Shown here: positions 18,748 to 31,780 of the stretch, piece after piece
How the letters are laid out: each line of letters starts with the position of its first letter
Position numbering within the stretch: the stretch's first letter is position 1
Origin: Leclercia sp. S52
Lineage (GTDB): Bacteria > Pseudomonadota > Gammaproteobacteria > Enterobacterales > Enterobacteriaceae
Direction of reading: 5' to 3'
Length of the DNA stretch: 64,000 nucleotides
Assembly: GCF_039727615.1 (NCBI RefSeq)
Contig: NZ_CP152474.1
Span: 2,852,001-2,916,000 of the forward strand
Notes under the pieces: model-generated
Told to the model about the DNA's origin: nothing
Seen by the model: the letters and a program-made list of their open reading frames with translations, nothing else
Databases searched by the model: none
Made by a program: the position numbers and the translations under genes

Positions 18748-18790
18748 ATTCCCCCCTCACCCCAACCCTCCCCCCTCAGGGAGAGGGAGA
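18748..18790. repeat. C-rich palindromic intergenic repeat
   Basis: The stretch has CCCCTCACCCCAACCCTCCC followed by CAGGGAGAGGGAG, a partly self-complementary repeat common between enterobacterial genes. It adjoins the REP cluster and the ymgE terminator. Confidence 0.5.
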
Positions 18791-18802
18791 AAATCCCGGC
18801 CC

Positions 18803-18835
18803 AAAAAAAACGGCTCTTACATAAGAGCCGTTTTT
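18803..18835. terminator. Bidirectional terminator between treA and ymgE
   Basis: A perfect stem of CGGCTCTTA with TAAGAGCCG closes a 2-base loop, flanked by eight A on one side and five T on the other. It can end transcripts from both convergent genes. Confidence 0.9.
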
Positions 18836-18842
18836 ACGCGTG

Positions 18843-19097
18843 TCAGGCGCGTCGTACCATCCTGTAGACAAGAAGCACGAGAATGGCGCCAACCACGGCG
18901 ACCAGAAAACTTTGCAGGTTAAATCCGGATACACTGCCGCCGATGCCAAACATCGTTGCCAGCCAGCCGCCGACAACCGCACCTACGACCCCAAGGATAC
19001 AGGTCACAATAAAGCCGCCACCATCACGTCCAGGCATGATGAACTTTGCGATAACACCAGCAATCAGACCAAATACAATCCAGGCGATGATACCCAT
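18843..19097 (-). CDS. ymgE: Small membrane protein YmgE (GlsB/YeaQ/YmgE family)
   Basis: This 84-residue inner-membrane protein has three hydrophobic segments: MGIIAWIVFGLIAGVIAKF, FIVTCILGVVGAVVGGWLATMFGI split by a glycine-rich turn, and FLVAVVGAILVLLVYRMVRR. It is a transglycosylase-associated family member linked to stress in relatives. The ATG at 19097 has AGAGGG upstream and gives the same length as E. coli YmgE. Confidence 0.92.
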   Translation of the reverse strand: MGIIAWIVFGLIAGVIAKFIMPGRDGGGFIVTCILGVVGAVVGGWLATMFGIGGSVSGFNLQSFLVAVVGAILVLLVYRMVRRA

Positions 19098-19304
19098 AGC
19101 GATGCCCTCTTGCAGAGTTAAGCTTGCGCAGAACACCTGTCCACGCGAGTCATCTAAGTATAGGCAATAGTCGGAAAACCAGTTTGAGTACACTGACTTA
19201 ATTGCGGCTCTGACGAAAAAAATAATTGCTGGTTTGTATTAAGTTCCGCGGGCCGGTGCCGATAACGCATCCACAGACTGTCATCTATCCAGGAGCCTTG
19301 GGGC

Positions 19305-20036
19305 GTGAGTAATTACAGTGAGCAGTTCCTGAAAACTAATCCGCTGGCTGTATTAGGGGTCATACGCGACCTGCAAAAACAGGACGTTCCCGTGCGTATC
19401 AGCTGGGGGAACAACCAGTTCATCAGCAAAATTCTGGATGCAACGCCAGAACGACTGGTGATGGATTTGGGGAGCCAGGAGTACGAAAACCGCTCGGTGC
19501 TGCGCGCAGAAATCATTACCGTGGCCGCCGACACCCAGGGGGCAAAAGTGGAGTTTGATCTGCCGAAAGTGGAACAGGGAACTTACCAGGGACTGCCCGC
19601 TTTTATCACCGCCCTGCCGGCTTCGGTATGGTGTATCCAGCGCCGGGAGTTTTTCCGTATCAATGCCCCGCTGCACCCGGCCTACTTCTGCAAAGCCAAA
19701 ATGCCGGACAAGAGCGTGATCCGTTTTCGTCTGCACGATCTCTCGCTGGGCGGCATGGGCGCGCTGATGGATAGCGCGAAGCCGGAGGCGCTGGTCGAGG
19801 GGATGCGCTTCTCGCAAATCGAACTGGATATGGGCGGCTGGGGTCGCTTCTTCTTCGATGCGCAGCTGATCACGGTGAGCGAGCGTAAGGTGGTGGACAG
19901 CAAAAACGAAACTATCACCACGCCGCGTCTGAGCTTCCGTTTTCTCAATGTCGGGCCGGGCCCGGAACGTGAACTGCAGCGGATTATCTACTCGCTGGAG
20001 CGTGAAGCGCGGGAGCGCGCCAACAAGGTGCGCTAA
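19305..20036 (+). CDS. ycgR: Flagellar brake protein YcgR
   Basis: YcgR binds cyclic di-GMP and slows the flagellar motor by contact with the stator and rotor. The 243-residue protein has an N-terminal YcgR domain and a C-terminal PilZ domain with the ligand motif RREFFR (residues 113-118, RxxxR) and DLSLGG at 145-150. It starts at GTG 19305, with AGGAG upstream, and encodes MSNYSEQFLKTNPLAVLGVI like its E. coli counterpart. Both binding motifs are intact. Confidence 0.96.
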   Translation: MSNYSEQFLKTNPLAVLGVIRDLQKQDVPVRISWGNNQFISKILDATPERLVMDLGSQEYENRSVLRAEIITVAADTQGAKVEFDLPKVEQGTYQGLPAFITALPASVWCIQRREFFRINAPLHPAYFCKAKMPDKSVIRFRLHDLSLGGMGALMDSAKPEALVEGMRFSQIELDMGGWGRFFFDAQLITVSERKVVDSKNETITTPRLSFRFLNVGPGPERELQRIIYSLEREARERANKVR

Positions 20037-20072
20037 TCGCGACCGGGCAGCGCGATGCTGCCCGGCAACGGA

Positions 20073-20684
20073 TTACATGGCGTCCATCGCTTTCTGTACT
20101 TTCCAGATATAGCGCGGTGCCTGCGGGGCGGGGTGATTGTTGACGACGTGCTCAAAGAACTCGTCTTTGTCCATGTCGTTGATCTCGGCAATCGCCTTTT
20201 TGCGATCGGAGGAGAAGGTGCGCAGCAGCGCGCCTGCCCCGTTAACGTAGGAGACCACCAGCGCATACTGCATCACTTCCGGATCCTCAATTCCCTGCAG
20301 GATCCCGTGCTCCAGAATGCTCAGGTAGGCGGTACCCATCGAGATATTGCGCTCCGGGTTTTTTAGCTCGCTGGTGGACGGCTGTCCGCTCCAGCCCATA
20401 TGCCGGTAGACTTCCCGCCCGGCGGTAGAGGCTTTCAGCTGCATCAGGCCCACTGCGTTCGATTTACTGACCAGATTCGGGTTCCCGCCCGACTCCACCG
20501 CAATGATGGCGGTCACCAGACGCGGGCTGACGCCCCAGGCTTCACCGGCTTTTTCGCTGATCGGCATCCACTGCATCGCCCGTTTCACCGGCACTTCCGG
20601 GTTCCATTCCGGTTTCTGGTAATCCTGCTTTGAACTGCATCCTGCAAGCAACACAATCAAAAAAGCAAACCATCTCAATTTCAC
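20073..20684 (-). CDS. emtA: Lytic murein endotransglycosylase EmtA
   Basis: EmtA cuts inside peptidoglycan glycan strands to leave 1,6-anhydromuramic ends. The 203-residue lipoprotein starts at GTG 20684, preceded by AGGACAG, and has the lipobox LLAGC with Cys16. The lytic transglycosylase fold shows catalytic Glu64 in IAVESGGNP, then [12 protein letters not shown] and [11 protein letters not shown]. Length equals E. coli EmtA, which is why the longer in-frame start at 20705 is rejected. Confidence 0.95.
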   Translation of the reverse strand: MKLRWFAFLIVLLAGCSSKQDYQKPEWNPEVPVKRAMQWMPISEKAGEAWGVSPRLVTAIIAVESGGNPNLVSKSNAVGLMQLKASTAGREVYRHMGWSGQPSTSELKNPERNISMGTAYLSILEHGILQGIEDPEVMQYALVVSYVNGAGALLRTFSSDRKKAIAEINDMDKDEFFEHVVNNHPAPQAPRYIWKVQKAMDAM

Positions 20685-20797
20685 GTCATCTGTCCTTATG
20701 GTCATTCATCGCTGTTACCCTATCCTCCGCTTGATGAAGGATGCGCTCAGGCGGCATGATATATACATTTAGATTTATAAGTCAGCAAGGAAATGCC

Positions 20798-21712
20798 ATG
20801 TCTCAGTTTCATCTCATCGCACCATCAGGTTACTGCATTAACCAGGAAGCGGCCCAACGGGGCGTTGCGCGTTTACTGGATGACGGGCATCGGGTGCAAA
20901 ATCAGACAATTATACCCCGCCGCCAGCAGCGATTTGCCGGAACCGAGGCGCAGCGCCTGAGCGACATTAACGCCCTCGCCCACCTGCCGGGTGCCGACCA
21001 GATTGTACTGGCGGTGCGCGGCGGATACGGGGCCAGCCGCCTGCTGGAGCAGATCGACTGGCAGGGGCTGGCCGACCGCCAGCAGCGGGATCCGCTGCTG
21101 ATCTGCGGTCACAGCGATTTCACCGTTATCCAGCTCGGCCTGCTGGCGTTGCATAACGTCATCACCTTTAGCGGCCCGATGCTGGCGGGCAACTTTGGCG
21201 CACCGGAGCTGAACGCCTTCACCCTGGAGCATTTCTGGCGCGCGCTGCAAAACCGAACCTATTCCGTGGAGTGGCAGGGCGAGGGCCCGACGTGTGAACG
21301 CAAAGGCCAGCTGTGGGGCGGTAATCTGGCGATGGTGGTGTCGCTGATTGGCACCCGCTGGCTGCCCGCTATTGAGAACGGCATTCTGGTGCTGGAAGAC
21401 ATCAATGAGCACCCGTTCCGCGTGGAGCGCATGCTGCTACAGATGCACCACGCGGGGATCCTCGACCGTCAGCAGGCGATTGTGCTCGGCAGTTTTAGCG
21501 GCTCGGCGGCCAATGATTACGATGCCGGATACGATCTGGCGACCATGATCGACTACCTGCGCTCAAGGGTGTCGGTGCCCATTATCAGCGGGCTCGATTT
21601 TGGTCATGAACAGAAGACCGTCACCCTGCCGCTCGGCGCGCAGGCTTCGCTTGTTCACGCCGCAGGTAAGACCTCTTTAACCCTGAGCGGTCATCCGGTG
21701 CTTCAGGCATAA
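20798..21712 (+). CDS. ldcA: LD-carboxypeptidase LdcA
   Basis: This cytoplasmic serine peptidase removes the terminal D-alanine from murein tetrapeptides during wall recycling. The 304-residue protein has the nucleophile Ser106 in LICGHSDFTV, with the Glu and His of the S66 triad in the conserved LVLEDINEHPFRVERML and LDFGHEQKTVTLPLG segments. The ATG at 20798 gives MSQFHLIAPSGYCINQ and E. coli length. It is divergent from emtA, pairing two peptidoglycan enzymes. Confidence 0.95.
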   Translation: MSQFHLIAPSGYCINQEAAQRGVARLLDDGHRVQNQTIIPRRQQRFAGTEAQRLSDINALAHLPGADQIVLAVRGGYGASRLLEQIDWQGLADRQQRDPLLICGHSDFTVIQLGLLALHNVITFSGPMLAGNFGAPELNAFTLEHFWRALQNRTYSVEWQGEGPTCERKGQLWGGNLAMVVSLIGTRWLPAIENGILVLEDINEHPFRVERMLLQMHHAGILDRQQAIVLGSFSGSAANDYDAGYDLATMIDYLRSRVSVPIISGLDFGHEQKTVTLPLGAQASLVHAAGKTSLTLSGHPVLQA

Positions 21713-21810
21713 AAAAAGCCCCGAAAGCACCGGATTTCCACGCTGCAAGGGGCGTTAATATGGTAGGGTTTTAGTAACAGTCACCGCGTCACGCAGGGAG
21801 TACGCACACA

Positions 21811-23545
<1,735 letters not shown>

Positions 23546-23555
23546 TGTCCCCGGT

Positions 23556-23641
23556 TTTGTAGGCCGGGTAAGCGTAAGCGCCACCCGGCGTTTGGCTCCG
23601 GAGTTCATGCCGGGTGGCGGCTACGCCTTACCCGGCCTACA
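23556..23641. repeat. REP-type repeats between cvrA and dadX
   Basis: Two inverted copies of the TAGGCCGGGTAAGCG / CGGGTGGCGGCTACGCC type lie between two convergent gene ends. Confidence 0.82.
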
Positions 23642-23643
23642 AC

Positions 23644-24714
23644 TTATATTGTCACTACCGGCACGCGCGGGGCCAACGCGGTTAACAGTTCGTACCCGAT
23701 GGTGCCCGCCGCGGCCGCGACGTCGTCCACTTTCACCTCATTCCCCCATAGCTCGACCGGCGTACCGATCCCGGCCTGCGGGCATGGCGTAAGGTCAATC
23801 GCCAGCATATCCATCGATACCGTGCCGACCGTACCGGTGCGTACGCCGTCCACCCACACCGGAGTGCCGTTTGGTGCGATACGCGGATAACCGTCGGCGT
23901 AGCCCCCGGCGACAATCCCGATCCGCTGCTCGCCCGAGGCGCGATAGCGGCTGCCGTAGCCCACGGTATCCCCCGCTTTCAGAGTCTGAACGCCAATGAT
24001 TTCACTGCGCAGGGTCATTACCGGCTTCAGGCCGCTGTTGGCGATATCCTGCCACTGCCCGGACGGTGACGCGCCGTAAAGCACGATCCCCGGTCGTACC
24101 CAGTCGAAGTGCGCCTCCGGGTGCCAGAGGGTGGCCGCCGAGTTAGAGAGCGAGCGCGGGCAGTCCAGCCCCTCCGCCGCCTGCTCGATACGCATCATCG
24201 GCTCCACGATGCCGTCCGTTTTTTCCGCATCGGCAAAATGGGCCATCAGCGTCATCCCGCCGACGTTCTTCGCTGCCCGCAGCTGCTGCCAGACGCTGTG
24301 CACCCGCTCCGGCTGGAAACCGAGGCGGTTCATGCCGCTGTTCACTTTCAGGTAGATATCGAGCGGAGCGTGCAGCTTCGCATTCTGCAACGCCTTGACC
24401 TGCCAGTTGCTGTGCACGCTGGTGGTCAGGCGGTACTTATCAAACAGCGGCAGTTCATCGCTATTGAAGAAGCCTTCGAGCATCAGGATCGGCCCTTTCC
24501 AGCCGCGCTCGCGCAGCAGGATCGCCTCTTCCAGATTGAGCATCGCAAAGCCATCGGCCGCGCTTAATGCGCTCCAGATGCGATCCAGACCGTGGCCATA
24601 AGCATTGGCTTTGACCACCGCCCAGACGCGTGAAGCTGGCGCAGCGCGCCGGACAATTTGCAGGTTATCTTTCAGGGCCTGCAGATCCAGCTGAGCCACA
24701 ACAGGACGGGACAT
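23644..24714 (-). CDS. dadX: Catabolic alanine racemase DadX
   Basis: DadX uses pyridoxal phosphate to convert L-alanine to D-alanine for breakdown by DadA. The 356-residue protein has the PLP lysine Lys35 in VVKANAYGHG and the second-base tyrosine in VGYGSRYRA, plus GTVSMDMLAIDL in the C-terminal barrel. It follows dadA with a 12-base gap and shares its transcript, regulated by Lrp and CRP in relatives. Length matches the E. coli enzyme. Confidence 0.97.
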   Translation of the reverse strand: MSRPVVAQLDLQALKDNLQIVRRAAPASRVWAVVKANAYGHGLDRIWSALSAADGFAMLNLEEAILLRERGWKGPILMLEGFFNSDELPLFDKYRLTTSVHSNWQVKALQNAKLHAPLDIYLKVNSGMNRLGFQPERVHSVWQQLRAAKNVGGMTLMAHFADAEKTDGIVEPMMRIEQAAEGLDCPRSLSNSAATLWHPEAHFDWVRPGIVLYGASPSGQWQDIANSGLKPVMTLRSEIIGVQTLKAGDTVGYGSRYRASGEQRIGIVAGGYADGYPRIAPNGTPVWVDGVRTGTVGTVSMDMLAIDLTPCPQAGIGTPVELWGNEVKVDDVAAAAGTIGYELLTALAPRVPVVTI

Positions 24715-24726
24715 GACGACTCCTTG

Positions 24727-26348
<1,622 letters not shown>

Positions 26349-27881
26349 ATGGCTACCATTGATTCCATGAATAAGGACACCACACGTCTGAGCGATGGAC
26401 CCGACTGGACATTCGAGCTGCTGGACACCTATCTGGCGGAAATTGACCGGGTGGCGAAACTCTACCGTCTGGACGCCTATCCGCATCAAATCGAAGTGAT
26501 TACCTCCGAGCAGATGATGGACGCTTACTCCAGCGTCGGGATGCCCATTAACTATACCCACTGGTCGTTTGGTAAAAAATTCATTGAAACCGAACGGCTG
26601 TACAAACACGGTCAGCAGGGGCTGGCGTATGAGATCGTCATCAACTCCAACCCCTGTATTGCCTACCTGATGGAAGAGAACACCATCACTATGCAGGCGC
26701 TGGTGATGGCGCACGCCTGCTACGGACACAACTCGTTTTTCAAAAATAACTACCTGTTCCGCAGCTGGACCGATGCCAGTTCGATTGTCGATTACCTGAT
26801 TTTCGCCCGTAATTACATTACTCAGTGCGAAGAGCGCTACGGGGTCGAGGAGGTCGAGAAGCTGCTCGACTCCTGCCATGCGCTGATGAATTACGGCGTG
26901 GATCGCTACAAACGTCCGCAAAAAATCTCCCTGCAGGAGGAGAAAGCCCGGCAGAAAAGCCGCGAAGAGTATCTGCAAAGCCAGGTGAATACGCTGTGGC
27001 GTACCCTGCCGAAACGCGAAGAGGAGAAAACGGTAGTAGAAGCGCGCCGCTACCCTTCCGAGCCGCAGGAGAACCTGCTCTACTTTATGGAGAAGAACGC
27101 CCCGCTGCTGGAGCCGTGGCAGCGTGAGATCCTGCGCATCGTGCGTAAGGTGAGCCAGTACTTCTATCCGCAAAAACAGACTCAGGTGATGAACGAAGGC
27201 TGGGCCACCTTCTGGCACTACACCATCCTTAATCACCTGTATGACGAAGGCAAAGTGACCGAGCGCTTTATGCTGGAGTTCCTGCACAGCCACACCAACG
27301 TGGTGTTCCAGCCGCCTTACAACAGCCCGTGGTACAGCGGCATTAACCCGTACGCGCTGGGCTTTGCCATGTTCCAGGACATCAAGCGGATCTGCCAGAA
27401 CCCGACGGAAGAGGATAAATACTGGTTCCCGGATATTGCCGGCTCCGACTGGCTGGAGACGCTGCATTTCGCGATGCGCGACTTCAAGGATGAGAGCTTT
27501 ATCAGCCAGTTCCTGTCGCCGAAGGTGATGCGTGACTTCCGCCTGTTTACGGTGCTGGATGACGATCACAACAACTACCTGGAAATTTCGGCGATCCACA
27601 ATGAAGAGGGGTATCGTGAGATCCGCTCCCGCCTCTCGGCCCAGTACAACTTAAGCAATCTGGAGCCGAATATTCAGGTCTGGAATGTCGATCTGCGCGG
27701 GGATCGCTCCCTGACGCTGCGCTATATCCCGCATAACCGCGCCCCGCTGGATAAAGGGCGTAAGGAAGTGCTGAAGCATGTCCATCGCCTGTGGGGCTTT
27801 GACATTATGCTGGAGCAGCAAAACGAAGACGGCAGCGTGGAGCTGCTGGAGCGGTGCCCGGTTAAGGGTAATATGTTGTAA
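26349..27881 (+). CDS. ycgB: SpoVR-family protein YcgB
   Basis: YcgB is a 510-residue cytoplasmic SpoVR-family protein. Relatives act with the YeaG kinase and YeaH in starvation and stress responses, but the biochemical function is unknown. Conserved features are PDWTFELLDTYLAEIDRVA, the histidine-rich MAHACYGHNSFFKNNYLF, MNEGWATFWHYTILNHLYD and HSHTNVVFQPPY. The ATG at 26349 gives MATIDSMNKD. A sigmaS-like -10 element upstream fits its known stationary-phase control. Confidence 0.95.
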   Translation: MATIDSMNKDTTRLSDGPDWTFELLDTYLAEIDRVAKLYRLDAYPHQIEVITSEQMMDAYSSVGMPINYTHWSFGKKFIETERLYKHGQQGLAYEIVINSNPCIAYLMEENTITMQALVMAHACYGHNSFFKNNYLFRSWTDASSIVDYLIFARNYITQCEERYGVEEVEKLLDSCHALMNYGVDRYKRPQKISLQEEKARQKSREEYLQSQVNTLWRTLPKREEEKTVVEARRYPSEPQENLLYFMEKNAPLLEPWQREILRIVRKVSQYFYPQKQTQVMNEGWATFWHYTILNHLYDEGKVTERFMLEFLHSHTNVVFQPPYNSPWYSGINPYALGFAMFQDIKRICQNPTEEDKYWFPDIAGSDWLETLHFAMRDFKDESFISQFLSPKVMRDFRLFTVLDDDHNNYLEISAIHNEEGYREIRSRLSAQYNLSNLEPNIQVWNVDLRGDRSLTLRYIPHNRAPLDKGRKEVLKHVHRLWGFDIMLEQQNEDGSVELLERCPVKGNML

Positions 27882-27897
27882 TTCGGTGCGGCTTGTT

Positions 27898-27979
27898 TTG
27901 CCGGGTGGCGCTTCGCTTACCCGGCCTACGCGTGTTGCAGATGTTGTAGGCCGGGTAAGGCGCAGCCGCCACCCGGCGA
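27898..27979. repeat. REP-type repeats between ycgB and fadR
   Basis: Two inverted REP units (CCGGGTGGCGCTTCGCTTACC and TAGGCCGGGTAAGGCGCAGCC) lie between convergent gene ends, just before a terminator. Confidence 0.82.
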
Positions 27980-27980
27980 A

Positions 27981-28007
27981 AAAAACCTCTCAAGTGAGAG
28001 GTTTTTT
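27981..28007. terminator. Bidirectional terminator between ycgB and fadR
   Basis: The stem CCTCTCA with TGAGAGG closes a short loop and is flanked by A5 and T6, so it works in both directions. Confidence 0.9.
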
Positions 28008-28010
28008 ATT

Positions 28011-28730
28011 TTAGCGCCCCTGAATCACCAGGTCGCCCGGCAGGGATTTCTGCATCCGGTGCCAGATCTCGCCGCTGTCACGACCGTAGCGACGCACGGT
28101 TTCGTACACCTGGTCATGCATGCCTTCTGAGCAGAGTTCGCTCAGCTTATGGTAGAAACCGAGCGCCAGGCTACGGGCTTCCGGATTGGCGAAGTAGTGA
28201 CGACCGATACGGGTATAGAGCCCTTTCATGCCGTTGAGGATCAGACCATAAATCGGGTTGCCGGAGGCAAAGGCCAGACCGCGGAAGACGTTGTAATCCA
28301 GCAGGGCAAAGGCGTCGGCGTGATCTTCCACGGCGGTGGCACGCGCCAGCACTTCCAGCGCCTTATCCGGGTGCTGGCGGAACGCCGTACGGATAAAGAT
28401 GGTGGCGATGTTGGTACGCACGGAGAGCAGATTATCGATCAGCTGCGGGACGCTCTCGTGATCGAGGCGCGCCAGCGTTTCAAGAATATTCAGACCCGAC
28501 GTTTCCCAGAAGTTATTCACTTTGGTCGGTTTGCCGTGTTGGATCGTCAGCCAGCCATCGCGGGCCAGTCGCTGCAACACTTCACGTAAGGTGGTACGTG
28601 TGACGCCAATCAGTTCAGAGAGTTCGCGTTCTGCGGGAAGGATCGAGCCAGGAGGGAAACGGTTATTCCAGATGCTCTCGATAATGTACTCTTCCGCGAA
28701 ACCCGCCGGGCTTTGCGCCTTTATGACCAT
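28011..28730 (-). CDS. fadR: Fatty acid metabolism regulator FadR
   Basis: FadR is a GntR-family dimer that represses fad beta-oxidation genes, activates fabA and fabB, and is released by long-chain acyl-CoA. The 239-residue protein has an N-terminal winged helix (residues about 10-72, with [22 protein letters not shown]) and the all-helical FCD acyl-CoA domain ending GDLVIQGR. Start [20 protein letters not shown] and length match E. coli. It is divergent from nhaB. Confidence 0.97.
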   Translation of the reverse strand: MVIKAQSPAGFAEEYIIESIWNNRFPPGSILPAERELSELIGVTRTTLREVLQRLARDGWLTIQHGKPTKVNNFWETSGLNILETLARLDHESVPQLIDNLLSVRTNIATIFIRTAFRQHPDKALEVLARATAVEDHADAFALLDYNVFRGLAFASGNPIYGLILNGMKGLYTRIGRHYFANPEARSLALGFYHKLSELCSEGMHDQVYETVRRYGRDSGEIWHRMQKSLPGDLVIQGR

Positions 28731-28927
28731 AGTGAGTTTTCCATTAACTGCTTTTTACAAAATTCACTCATCATACCAGAGGCAGACAGAGGCAGATAGC
28801 GCAGCGAGGCGAGAAAAAAGGGATCGCCGTTTTATTTTTATCATTTAAAATTTCGGCCCGCGCCCCTTGCCTGGCCCGGTTTGCGTATACTTAAGCCGTA
28901 ATTATGTGATGGGCAAGGAAATCTGTT

Positions 28928-30466
28928 GTGGAAATGTCTTATAGCCGCGCCCTGTGGCGCAATTTTTTAGGCCAGTCCCCCGACTGGTATAAAGCAACCC
29001 TGGTTGTTTTTCTGGTTCTCAACCCGCTTATCTTTGTTGTCGACTCCTTCGCCGCAGGCTGGCTGCTGGTGGCGGAGTTCATCTTTACCCTGGCGATGGC
29101 GCTGAAATGTTACCCCCTGCTGCCGGGCGGCCTGCTGGCCTTCGAGGCGGTGGCGATCGGTATGACCAGCGCCGAACATGTGAAAGAGGAGCTGGCAAAT
29201 AATCTGGAAGTACTCCTGCTGCTGATGTTTATGGTGGCCGGGATCTACTTTATGAAGCAGCTGCTACTGTTTATCTTTACCCGCCTGCTGCTGAGCATCC
29301 CCTCGAAAACGCTGCTGTCGCTGGCCTTCTGCGTAGCGGCTGCGTTTCTGTCGGCCTTCCTCGATGCCCTGACCGTGGTGGCGGTGGTGATCAGCGTCGC
29401 CGTCGGCTTCTACGGGATCTATCACCGGGTAGCCTCCGCAAAGCCGGAAGATAGCCTGCACGATGACAACCATGTCGACACCCAACAGCGCGAGGTGCTG
29501 GAGCAGTTCCGCGCCTTCCTGCGCAGCCTGATGATGCACGCGGGCGTAGGCACCGCGCTGGGCGGGGTGATGACCATGGTCGGGGAGCCGCAGAACCTGA
29601 TCATCGCCAAAGCCGTGGGCTGGAACTTTACCGAATTTTTCCTGCGCGTGGCCCCGGTCAGCGTGCCGGTGCTGGTGTGCGGTCTGCTCACCTGCTGGCT
29701 GGTGGAGAAGTTTAAATGGTTTGGCTACGGCACCCTGCTCCCGAGCCAGGTTCGCGAGGTATTACAGCGTTATGACGATGAGAGCCGCAGCCAGCGTACC
29801 CGTCAGCAGAAGCTGGCGCTGATTTTTCAGAGCATCATTGGCGTCTGGCTGATTTTCGCCCTCGCGTTTCATCTGGCCGAGGTAGGGTTGATCGGCCTGT
29901 CGGTCATTATCCTGGCGACCGCCTTTACCGGCGTAACCGACGAGCACGCCATCGGCAAAGCCTTTACCGAAGCGCTGCCCTTTGCTGCCCTGCTGGCGGT
30001 GTTTTTCGCGGTGGTGGCGGTGATTGTCGATCAGCAGCTATTTGCGCCAATTATCCGCTACGTGCTACAGGCGGAGCCGGATGCTCAGCTGTCGCTGTTT
30101 TATCTGTTTAACGGCCTGCTGTCGGCCATCTCAGACAACGTGTTTGTCGGCTCGGTCTATATTAATGAGGCCAAAACCGCGCTGCAGAGCGGCGCGATAG
30201 ACCAGCAGCAGTTTGAGCTGCTGGCGGTGGCAATCAACACCGGGACCAACCTGCCCTCCGTCGCCACGCCAAACGGCCAGGCGGCGTTCCTGTTCCTGCT
30301 CACCTCGGCGCTGGCACCACTAATAAGGCTCTCTTATGGCCGGATGGTGTGGATGGCGTTGCCCTATACGGTGGTATTAACCTGCGTCGGTTTGTTGTGC
30401 GTCAAAATTACCCTCATTCCTTTTACCCAATGGATGTTGCAGACGGGTATACTGACGGCGCATTAA
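28928..30466 (+). CDS. nhaB: Na+/H+ antiporter NhaB
   Basis: NhaB is an inner-membrane electrogenic sodium/proton antiporter. The 512-residue protein has about 12 membrane segments. Conserved parts are [49 protein letters not shown] and [20 protein letters not shown]. It starts at GTG 28928 and reads [13 protein letters not shown], matching the E. coli start MEIS. It precedes dsbB, as in relatives. Confidence 0.96.
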   Translation: MEMSYSRALWRNFLGQSPDWYKATLVVFLVLNPLIFVVDSFAAGWLLVAEFIFTLAMALKCYPLLPGGLLAFEAVAIGMTSAEHVKEELANNLEVLLLLMFMVAGIYFMKQLLLFIFTRLLLSIPSKTLLSLAFCVAAAFLSAFLDALTVVAVVISVAVGFYGIYHRVASAKPEDSLHDDNHVDTQQREVLEQFRAFLRSLMMHAGVGTALGGVMTMVGEPQNLIIAKAVGWNFTEFFLRVAPVSVPVLVCGLLTCWLVEKFKWFGYGTLLPSQVREVLQRYDDESRSQRTRQQKLALIFQSIIGVWLIFALAFHLAEVGLIGLSVIILATAFTGVTDEHAIGKAFTEALPFAALLAVFFAVVAVIVDQQLFAPIIRYVLQAEPDAQLSLFYLFNGLLSAISDNVFVGSVYINEAKTALQSGAIDQQQFELLAVAINTGTNLPSVATPNGQAAFLFLLTSALAPLIRLSYGRMVWMALPYTVVLTCVGLLCVKITLIPFTQWMLQTGILTAH

Positions 30467-30608
30467 GTGAGTCAGCCGGGTCGTTTACTGCCCGGTTGCA
30501 CTTTCGAATGATAAATATCCGATTACGTTATATTTTGCGCGCTGAGGCTGGCGCGCGAATTGTTTTCGTTTACACTGCGCTTTCTATACCTGTTCCAGGG
30601 AAATGATT

Positions 30609-31139
30609 ATGTTGAAATTTTTGAACCAATGCTCGCGTGGACGCGGAGCGTGGTTGCTGTTGGCCCTGACCGCCTTCACGCTCGAAATGGTGGCATTGTG
30701 GTTCCAGCATGTGATGATGCTGAAGCCCTGTGTGCTATGTATCTACGAACGCTGCGCGCTGTTTGGCGTGATGGGTGCAGGCCTGGTCGGCGCCATCGCC
30801 CCGAAAAGCCCGCTGCGTTACGGCGCGATTGCCATCTGGCTCTACAGCGCTGGTAAAGGCCTCCAGCTGGCCTGGGAGCACACCATGATCCAGCTGCATC
30901 CGTCGCCGTTCCAGACCTGTGATTTTGCCGCCCGCTTCCCGAGCTGGCTGCCGCTGGACAAGTGGCTGCCGCAGGTGTTCGTGGCAAGCGGTGACTGCTC
31001 CGTGCGTCAGTGGGAGTTCCTGACCCTCGAGATGCCGCAGTGGCTGGTGGGCATTTTTGCTGCCTTCCTGGTCGTGGCGCTGCTGGTGCTGATTGCCCAG
31101 CCGTTTAAACCGAAGAAACGCGATTTGTTCGGCAGATAA
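30609..31139 (+). CDS. dsbB: Disulfide bond formation protein DsbB
   Basis: DsbB re-oxidises periplasmic DsbA and passes electrons to ubiquinone. The 176-residue protein has four membrane helices and the two redox pairs Cys41-Cys44 (CVLC) and Cys104-Cys130, with the quinone-site Arg48 (ERC). The ATG at 30609 rather than 30603 gives the E. coli start [15 protein letters not shown] and length. All catalytic residues are present. Confidence 0.96.
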   Translation: MLKFLNQCSRGRGAWLLLALTAFTLEMVALWFQHVMMLKPCVLCIYERCALFGVMGAGLVGAIAPKSPLRYGAIAIWLYSAGKGLQLAWEHTMIQLHPSPFQTCDFAARFPSWLPLDKWLPQVFVASGDCSVRQWEFLTLEMPQWLVGIFAAFLVVALLVLIAQPFKPKKRDLFGR

Positions 31140-31142
31140 AAA

Positions 31143-31212
31143 ACGTCGGGTGGCGCTGCGCTTACCCGACCTACAGGCTCGTAGGCCCGCGCAAGCGAAG
31201 CGCCGCCGGGCA
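31143..31212. repeat. REP-type repeats after dsbB
   Basis: Inverted REP units (CGGGTGGCGCTGCGCTTACC and GTAGGCCCGCGCAAGCGAAGC) lie between convergent dsbB and ycgN. Confidence 0.8.
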
Positions 31213-31214
31213 AT

Positions 31215-31243
31215 AAAAAAACCCGCCTCGGCGGGTTTTTTTA
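31215..31243. terminator. Bidirectional terminator between dsbB and ycgN
   Basis: The stem AACCCGCC with GGCGGGTT closes a 2-base loop and is flanked by A and T runs. Confidence 0.9.
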
Positions 31244-31687
31244 TTAGCTGCGATTGGGATGATTCATAATATGGTCTTCCCAGTCGCGCACCTCTGATTC
31301 CCGCACCGCAATGTGGCGCACTGAAATCCGCTCGCCGTGCATGGCTGCTTTCGAGCCGGCCAGCAGCGGGTGCCACTTCGGCAGATCTTTCCCTTCCGCC
31401 AGCAGGCGATACGCACAGGTCGGCGGCAGCCATTCGAAGGTCGGCAGGTTGTCGCGCGTCAGCTTGATGCAGTCCGGCTCTAACTCGAAGCGGCGCTCGT
31501 AGTTGCGGCACTGACAGGTTTTGATGTTCAGCTGATTGCAGGCAACGTTGGTGAAATAGATTTCGTCCGAGTCTTCATCCATCAGCTTATGCAGGCAGCA
31601 CTGCCCGCAGCCATCGCACAGCGATTCCCACTCGGCGTCGGTCATGTTGTCGAGAGTCTTGCTTTGCCAGAAAGGGATTTCGCTCAT
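31244..31687 (-). CDS. ycgN: Zinc/iron-cluster family protein YcgN (UPF0260)
   Basis: This 147-residue cytoplasmic protein of the YkgJ-like CxxCxxCC family has [13 protein letters not shown] near residue 26 and a second cysteine group TCQCRNYE, a pattern that binds metal or an iron-sulfur cluster. Function is unknown. It starts [15 protein letters not shown] at 31687. A GTG at 31699 adds four residues and cannot be excluded. It follows ycgM in the chromosomal order shared with E. coli. Confidence 0.92.
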   Translation of the reverse strand: MSEIPFWQSKTLDNMTDAEWESLCDGCGQCCLHKLMDEDSDEIYFTNVACNQLNIKTCQCRNYERRFELEPDCIKLTRDNLPTFEWLPPTCAYRLLAEGKDLPKWHPLLAGSKAAMHGERISVRHIAVRESEVRDWEDHIMNHPNRS

Positions 31688-31780
31688 AAGGATGTCCACA
31701 CGTCAAAATAAAGCGCACCTTATAACCAGTCTGGCACCTCGATGCAAGTTTTGCCGCCCAAAAGGGGCGGCAAGCGGGGA

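Noticed and set aside
21713..21760. Terminator after ldcA
   Set aside because: GCCCC and GGGGC can pair, but the loop is long and the T run is weak, so it was not listed.
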